Shown in pieces: positions 23,895 to 26,768 of a stretch of DNA of 26,768 bases (the stretch's first letter is position 1; each line of letters opens with the position of its first letter). The notes under the pieces were generated by a model. That model was not told where the DNA came from, searched no databases, and saw only the letters and a program-made list of their open reading frames with translations. The translations under genes were made by a program, and so were the position numbers. This DNA comes from a virus, in the IMG/VR virus record IMGVR_UViG_3300033143_005437, positions 1-26,768 of that record. One strand, given 5' to 3'.

Positions 23895-24170
23895 TTACAT
23901 TAATGGTTTTATTGCTGCGCCTTTAAACCCTTCTGCAACATATCCTTTATTAAAATCAGGTTGTTTAATAACTGGTTCTGAATCAATTTCTATTCTGGAC
24001 ACATCCATCCATCTTGAATCTGGCAATGTTCCGTCTTCTTTAATTTTCGGAGTGATAATAACCTGAATACAACCGTAAAGATCAAAACTGATTGAAGTTA
24101 CAACACCAGAAATACCAGTTACTTTGTCAGTCCTTTTTCTTCCCAACATGTCTAAATGCTTTTTAATCAT
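23895..24170 (-). CDS. Small beta-rich phage protein of a widespread unknown family
   Basis: 91 residues. LGRKRTDKVTGISGVVTSIS then DLYGCIQVIITPK, and later SRWMDVSRIEI, follow a pattern I have seen in small phage proteins of unknown function: G-x-K-x-x-D-K-V-T-G-x-x-G, Y-x-x-G-C and W-x-D-V-x-R. It is probably an SH3- or KOW-like barrel. It lies just upstream of the single-strand-binding protein gene. Function unknown. Confidence 0.55.
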   Translation of the reverse strand: MIKKHLDMLGRKRTDKVTGISGVVTSISFDLYGCIQVIITPKIKEDGTLPDSRWMDVSRIEIDSEPVIKQPDFNKGYVAEGFKGAAIKPLM

Positions 24171-24188
24171 TTTTCTTTTTTCTTTTAA

Positions 24189-24482
24189 TTAAAATAATTC
24201 TTGTTCAAGCAGTAATTCATCACATTTTTTAATAACGACTTCTGAGTCCCATTGTTTATCTTTAATATGATCAGCAATACTTATTGCTTGATCTACCTGG
24301 GTATTTGAATACGTTGTTGGATGCCTCAAAATATCCATAAAGCAATTTTTATGGTAGTATATCTTATTTTTTGAATAGATGCCCCAATCATCTATACAAT
24401 TTAAGTCATTTATATTGACATATTCGTTACACAAACAGCATTTCTTTTTTCCATTAAAAAGAGAAGCAATAAATCTTTTCAT
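24189..24482 (-). CDS. Small Cys/His cluster protein
   Basis: 97 residues. KKKCCLCNEYVNINDL and, later, YYHKNCFMDIL form a C-x2-C...H-x2-C zinc-finger-like element near the N-terminus; the rest is helical and acidic (QVDQAISIADHIKD). It starts in the ATGA at the end of the UvsY-like candidate gene. It may bind nucleic acid or another replication protein. Confidence 0.55.
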   Translation of the reverse strand: MKRFIASLFNGKKKCCLCNEYVNINDLNCIDDWGIYSKNKIYYHKNCFMDILRHPTTYSNTQVDQAISIADHIKDKQWDSEVVIKKCDELLLEQELF

Positions 24483-24994
24483 TGTTTGTGCTCCTTTTTC
24501 TTTTTCCTTTTAATTAAACGTGTGCTTTTATTTAACTTCTTAACCATTTTTTTCTTTTTACTCGTTTCAACTTCTTGTTTAGCATCAGATGAAATTCGTG
24601 GACTACTCCAATAACCAGAAAGATAAAGTTTAGCAAGATGTTCCAGTGCTGATTTTTTATGTTCAAATGCTTGTTTAGCAGAACCAAATATCTCAGCTTC
24701 ATACTTTAACTGTAACCACTTATCAATAGCTTTAATGACTTTCTTATCCGTTTTGATAACAGCATCAACAGAAGCAACCGTTATCTTATCAATGCTGAAT
24801 TTCCCAGGATCAGCAAGAATTGATTTGTTAAGTTCCGCTTTCACAATCTCAATATTTTCTTTTGCCCTATCACGAAGTAAATTAGCATTTGCAAATTCAT
24901 CAGAATATTTAAGGAATAAACCGGCTTGTCTCTGCCATTCCCAATCAAGGGAATGTTTGGCAATCTCCAAGTCTTTTTGATAACCATCTTCCAT
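24479..24994 (-). CDS. Helical protein, candidate UvsY-like recombination mediator
   Basis: 171 residues, mainly helical. LFLKYSDEFANANLLRDRAK, AELNKSILADPGKFSIDKIT and KYEAEIFGSAKQAFEHKKSAL, then HLAKLYLSGYW, follow a pattern common in small phage proteins beside RecA/UvsX genes. The layout (N-terminal tyrosine helix, K/R coil, central break, then a helix ending A-F-x-H-K-x-A-L) is like UvsY, which loads UvsX on gp32-coated strands. The basic C-terminal ~35 residues would fit DNA binding. UvsX and gp32-like partners are in the same block. This is an inference; the identity is too low to claim from reading alone. Confidence 0.5.
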   Translation of the reverse strand: MEDGYQKDLEIAKHSLDWEWQRQAGLFLKYSDEFANANLLRDRAKENIEIVKAELNKSILADPGKFSIDKITVASVDAVIKTDKKVIKAIDKWLQLKYEAEIFGSAKQAFEHKKSALEHLAKLYLSGYWSSPRISSDAKQEVETSKKKKMVKKLNKSTRLIKRKKKKEHKQ

Positions 24995-25017
24995 TGATAT
25001 TTCCCTCCTTTATATAT

Positions 25018-25260
25018 TTAAAGAAATTTATCCATTTTTTTAAGAATTGTTTTTACTATATCTCTAACTTGAGTACCTGATAACTTTTTACCTTCACCAT
25101 CAAAACAAATAGGCACTGCTTCCATTAAAAATTTCTCAGTATGATCTCTACCCATTTCTTTTTCTCTAATATAATAGAGTGCTTTATCTATTAGTGGAGA
25201 CTTCTCTTCCTTAACTTCTTTAATATCTAACCATTTTTTAAAATATTTAAAATCATTCAT
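25018..25260 (-). CDS. Small helical protein of unknown function
   Basis: 80 residues, rich in Lys, Glu and Asp, starting MNDFKYFKKWLDIKEVKEEK. Phe/Trp and helical spacing suggest a globular helical domain. A GAGGG ribosome site lies before the ATG, and it is the first gene after a promoter-like site. No family recognised. Confidence 0.5.
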   Translation of the reverse strand: MNDFKYFKKWLDIKEVKEEKSPLIDKALYYIREKEMGRDHTEKFLMEAVPICFDGEGKKLSGTQVRDIVKTILKKMDKFL

Positions 25261-25290
25261 TGTTATATTTCCCTCTTTTATTTATGATAT

Positions 25291-25319
25291 ATGATATCAC
25301 ATAGAGATAAGGAATACAA
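25291..25319 (-). promoter_or_regulatory. Possible sigma70-like promoter with overlapping palindrome
   Basis: On the - strand TTGTAT and TATCAT are 17 bases apart; the -10 matches five of six positions, the -35 three. GATATCATATATC overlaps the -10 and is near-palindromic, a possible operator. It falls in the 62-bp gap after the clamp loader gene, one of the few larger gaps in this block, and would drive the genes from 25260 leftward. Confidence 0.35.
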
Positions 25320-25322
25320 GCA

Positions 25323-26246
25323 TTATGTATTAATAGCTTCAAAACAATCTTTGATAAATTTTGGCTTTCCACCGTCAAAATAATTATCTGAAAATATATC
25401 AATAATAACAGCAGCTTTTATGTTCCCTCTATTTAAAAGTATACCACCCATTATGTTTAATATATGCCTTCTAACAGATTCAGGGTCAGTAACCGTGATA
25501 GCTTTTATAGCATCAGCAACTTGTTTCCATTTTGTCCCTTTATTCAACATCAACATGCACAATTCATATACACCACTTTCATCAGGAATTCCTGAAGAAA
25601 CAACCTTCAACATCTGTTTCTCTTTTTTCATCCCTGACACAGCATCTAAAAGTTTTAAAGCATCCCTGGAAGCACCATAAGAATTTTCTATGATAGTATT
25701 TTTAACTTCTTTAGGGAATTTTTTGATTCTTTCTTTTTTCAGAATCCTGTCAATAAGTTTTGACATTTGCTTTGTATTGAGCGGTGTTGTTTCAACTATT
25801 GTTGCCCTTGACCGCAAAGCCCTAATTAATTTCTCAGGATTTGTTGTGCAAAGGAAAAAGAAGGTTTTCTTAGGAACATCCTCTAACATTTTTAAAGCAG
25901 CAGCCTGTCCCGTGGCTGTGATTTGGTGGCACTCATCAAGTAGGTATATCTTATTTCCACCTGTAAATGAATTGTTCTTTGAAGATGACCTGATTTCCCT
26001 TATTGTCCCTATGCCCCTATCATCAGAAGCATTAAATTCATGAAAATCCATATCAGAACACTTTAATTTTTCTTTCATAATCCGGGCAATAGTCGTCTTA
26101 CCTGTTCCACTTTCCCCAATAAATAAAAACACTTTTGGAATGTCTTTCATATCTTTTTCAAGAATGTTTTCCAACATAGAAATAGCACCTTTATTTCCTG
26201 CTACTTCATCAAAATCTTTAGGTCTATACTTTAATGGTAAACTCAT
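25323..26246 (-). CDS. Sliding-clamp loader ATPase, gp44/RFC-like
   Basis: 307 residues. PLKYRPKDFDEVAGNKGA at the start is the classic RFC/DnaX opening. Walker A is GESGTGKTT (44-52), NASDDRGIGTIR the sensor/RFC box, YLLDECH (101-107) the Walker B, and TTNPEKLIRALRSRA holds sensor 1 and an arginine-finger region (SRA here where many have SRC). It loads the polymerase clamp using ATP, as T4 gp44 does with gp62; no gp62-like gene is evident in this window. It overlaps the upstream zinc-ribbon gene by four bases (ATGA). Confidence 0.9.
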   Translation of the reverse strand: MSLPLKYRPKDFDEVAGNKGAISMLENILEKDMKDIPKVFLFIGESGTGKTTIARIMKEKLKCSDMDFHEFNASDDRGIGTIREIRSSSKNNSFTGGNKIYLLDECHQITATGQAAALKMLEDVPKKTFFFLCTTNPEKLIRALRSRATIVETTPLNTKQMSKLIDRILKKERIKKFPKEVKNTIIENSYGASRDALKLLDAVSGMKKEKQMLKVVSSGIPDESGVYELCMLMLNKGTKWKQVADAIKAITVTDPESVRRHILNIMGGILLNRGNIKAAVIIDIFSDNYFDGGKPKFIKDCFEAINT

Positions 26247-26554
26247 ATAACCTCCTTTCTAATATAATAAGAACCACAATTTCTACATCTCACAGAATAA
26301 CAATTATCACCATCTTGATTTAAATAAGGATTACTACAATCTTGCACATCACCTCCACATAATTTACAAAAATGTTTAGGTGGAATCCATCCTAATTTAA
26401 TCAATGCTTGTCTTATTTCTAATTCTTTTAAATCCATTATGTCATAGCTTGTGATTGTTTTTGTACCATCATAAACACTGTAATTTATCATCCTAATTTC
26501 ATCTTTACCTACTATTTTCACATCTGTTTCAAAACTGACTTCATTCATATTCAT
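26243..26554 (-). CDS. Zinc-ribbon protein of unknown function
   Basis: 103 residues. The first ~65 are strands and a helix; CKLCGGDVQDCSNPY and CYSVRCRNCGSYYI form a four-Cys zinc ribbon in the C-terminal third. It starts inside the last codons of the DNA polymerase gene (14-bp overlap); an in-frame ATG at 26548 is an alternative with better spacing from GGAG. It is flanked by DNA polymerase and clamp loader genes, so a replication role is plausible but unproven. Confidence 0.6.
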   Translation of the reverse strand: MNMNEVSFETDVKIVGKDEIRMINYSVYDGTKTITSYDIMDLKELEIRQALIKLGWIPPKHFCKLCGGDVQDCSNPYLNQDGDNCYSVRCRNCGSYYIRKEVI

Positions 26555-26768
26555 TCATCTCCGCAAAATTTCCATTGACTTTAGACACATCTATATCAAT
26601 GCCAAAAGGCACATTAATCCATTTAAATTTTTTCAACACATCAACCTCACAAACCCTTTTAATTATTTTTACAACATGCTTTGTTTCTGAAAGAGGTCCA
26701 TCAAGAACCATACTGTCGTGAATCTGTCCAATGAATTTTGTTTCCCATTTTTCTCTATGAGAAATCTT
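26541..26768 (-). CDS. Family A DNA polymerase, C-terminal fragment (5' end off window)
   Basis: The last 75 codons of a gene that enters from the right edge. TKFIGQIHDSMVLDGP is polymerase motif C of the family A (Pol I-like) palm, whose His-Asp binds catalytic metal, and the helix VVKIIKRVCEVDVLKKF and the end strand WINVPFGIDIDVS match the usual end of this domain. This supports a phage that brings its own replicative polymerase. The rest of the gene cannot be judged. Confidence 0.8.
   Translation of the reverse strand, partial: KISHREKWETKFIGQIHDSMVLDGPLSETKHVVKIIKRVCEVDVLKKFKWINVPFGIDIDVSKVNGNFAEMNEYE

Noticed and set aside
2-26768. Stop-codon recoding (TAG read as an amino acid), as in some gut phages
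   Set aside because: Long frames contain no in-frame TAG, and one gene (19830-20051) ends in TAG; TAG is rare simply because the genome prefers TAA and TGA.

Overview
The window looks like part of the genome of a tailed double-stranded DNA phage, or an integrated copy of one. It is strongly AT-rich, genes are packed with ATGA, TAATG or TGATG overlaps, and there are two convergent blocks: virion and lysis-type genes on the + strand (1-12085) and a long replication/recombination block on the - strand (12205-26768). A perfect 19-bp inverted repeat at 12151-12199 separates them and looks like a two-way terminator. The host cannot be assigned from the sequence. The standard genetic code fits, and both edge genes run off the window.

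Left block. It opens with the 3' part of a baseplate/tail-hub-like protein, then a small OB-like protein, two beta-rich structural proteins of unknown role, and an 897-residue virion protein carrying a CAP (SCP/PR1-like) domain. Next come a short ORF resembling the front half of an M15-type peptidase, a small structural protein, and a 942-residue tail-fibre/receptor-binding protein. The last 44 codons of the fibre gene are the variable region (VR) of a diversity-generating retroelement (DGR). A 131-bp template repeat (TR) lies only 28 bp downstream. VR and TR differ at 26 positions, and every one is an A in the TR. A DGR-type reverse transcriptase follows, but its reading frame is broken at an A8 run. 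After it come a DUF4376-like protein, a visibly GC-richer gene with a cysteine/histidine papain- or transglutaminase-like pattern, and two small holin-like proteins.

Right block, read right to left. It holds the C-terminus of a family A DNA polymerase, a zinc-ribbon protein, a gp44-like clamp loader ATPase, a candidate UvsY-like mediator, a gp32-like single-strand DNA-binding protein with a long Asp/Glu repeat, and a UvsX/RecA recombinase. It continues with a flap/5' exonuclease, a PD-(D/E)XK nuclease, an ATP-dependent DNA ligase, and a Rad50/Mre11 module whose Rad50 is split at the zinc hook. Last come nucleotide-metabolism genes (a DUF5664 protein with Cys clusters, and dCMP deaminase), a ribbon-helix-helix protein and a GH24 lysozyme. 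Together these form a T4-like recombination-dependent replication and repair toolkit.

The main discovery in the window is the phage-borne DGR that diversifies the tip of the tail fibre. Its unusual points are the very short VR-TR spacing, a TR that carries an in-frame amber codon, no recognisable Avd gene nearby, and a frameshifted reverse transcriptase. The split Rad50 and the CAP-domain virion protein come next in interest.
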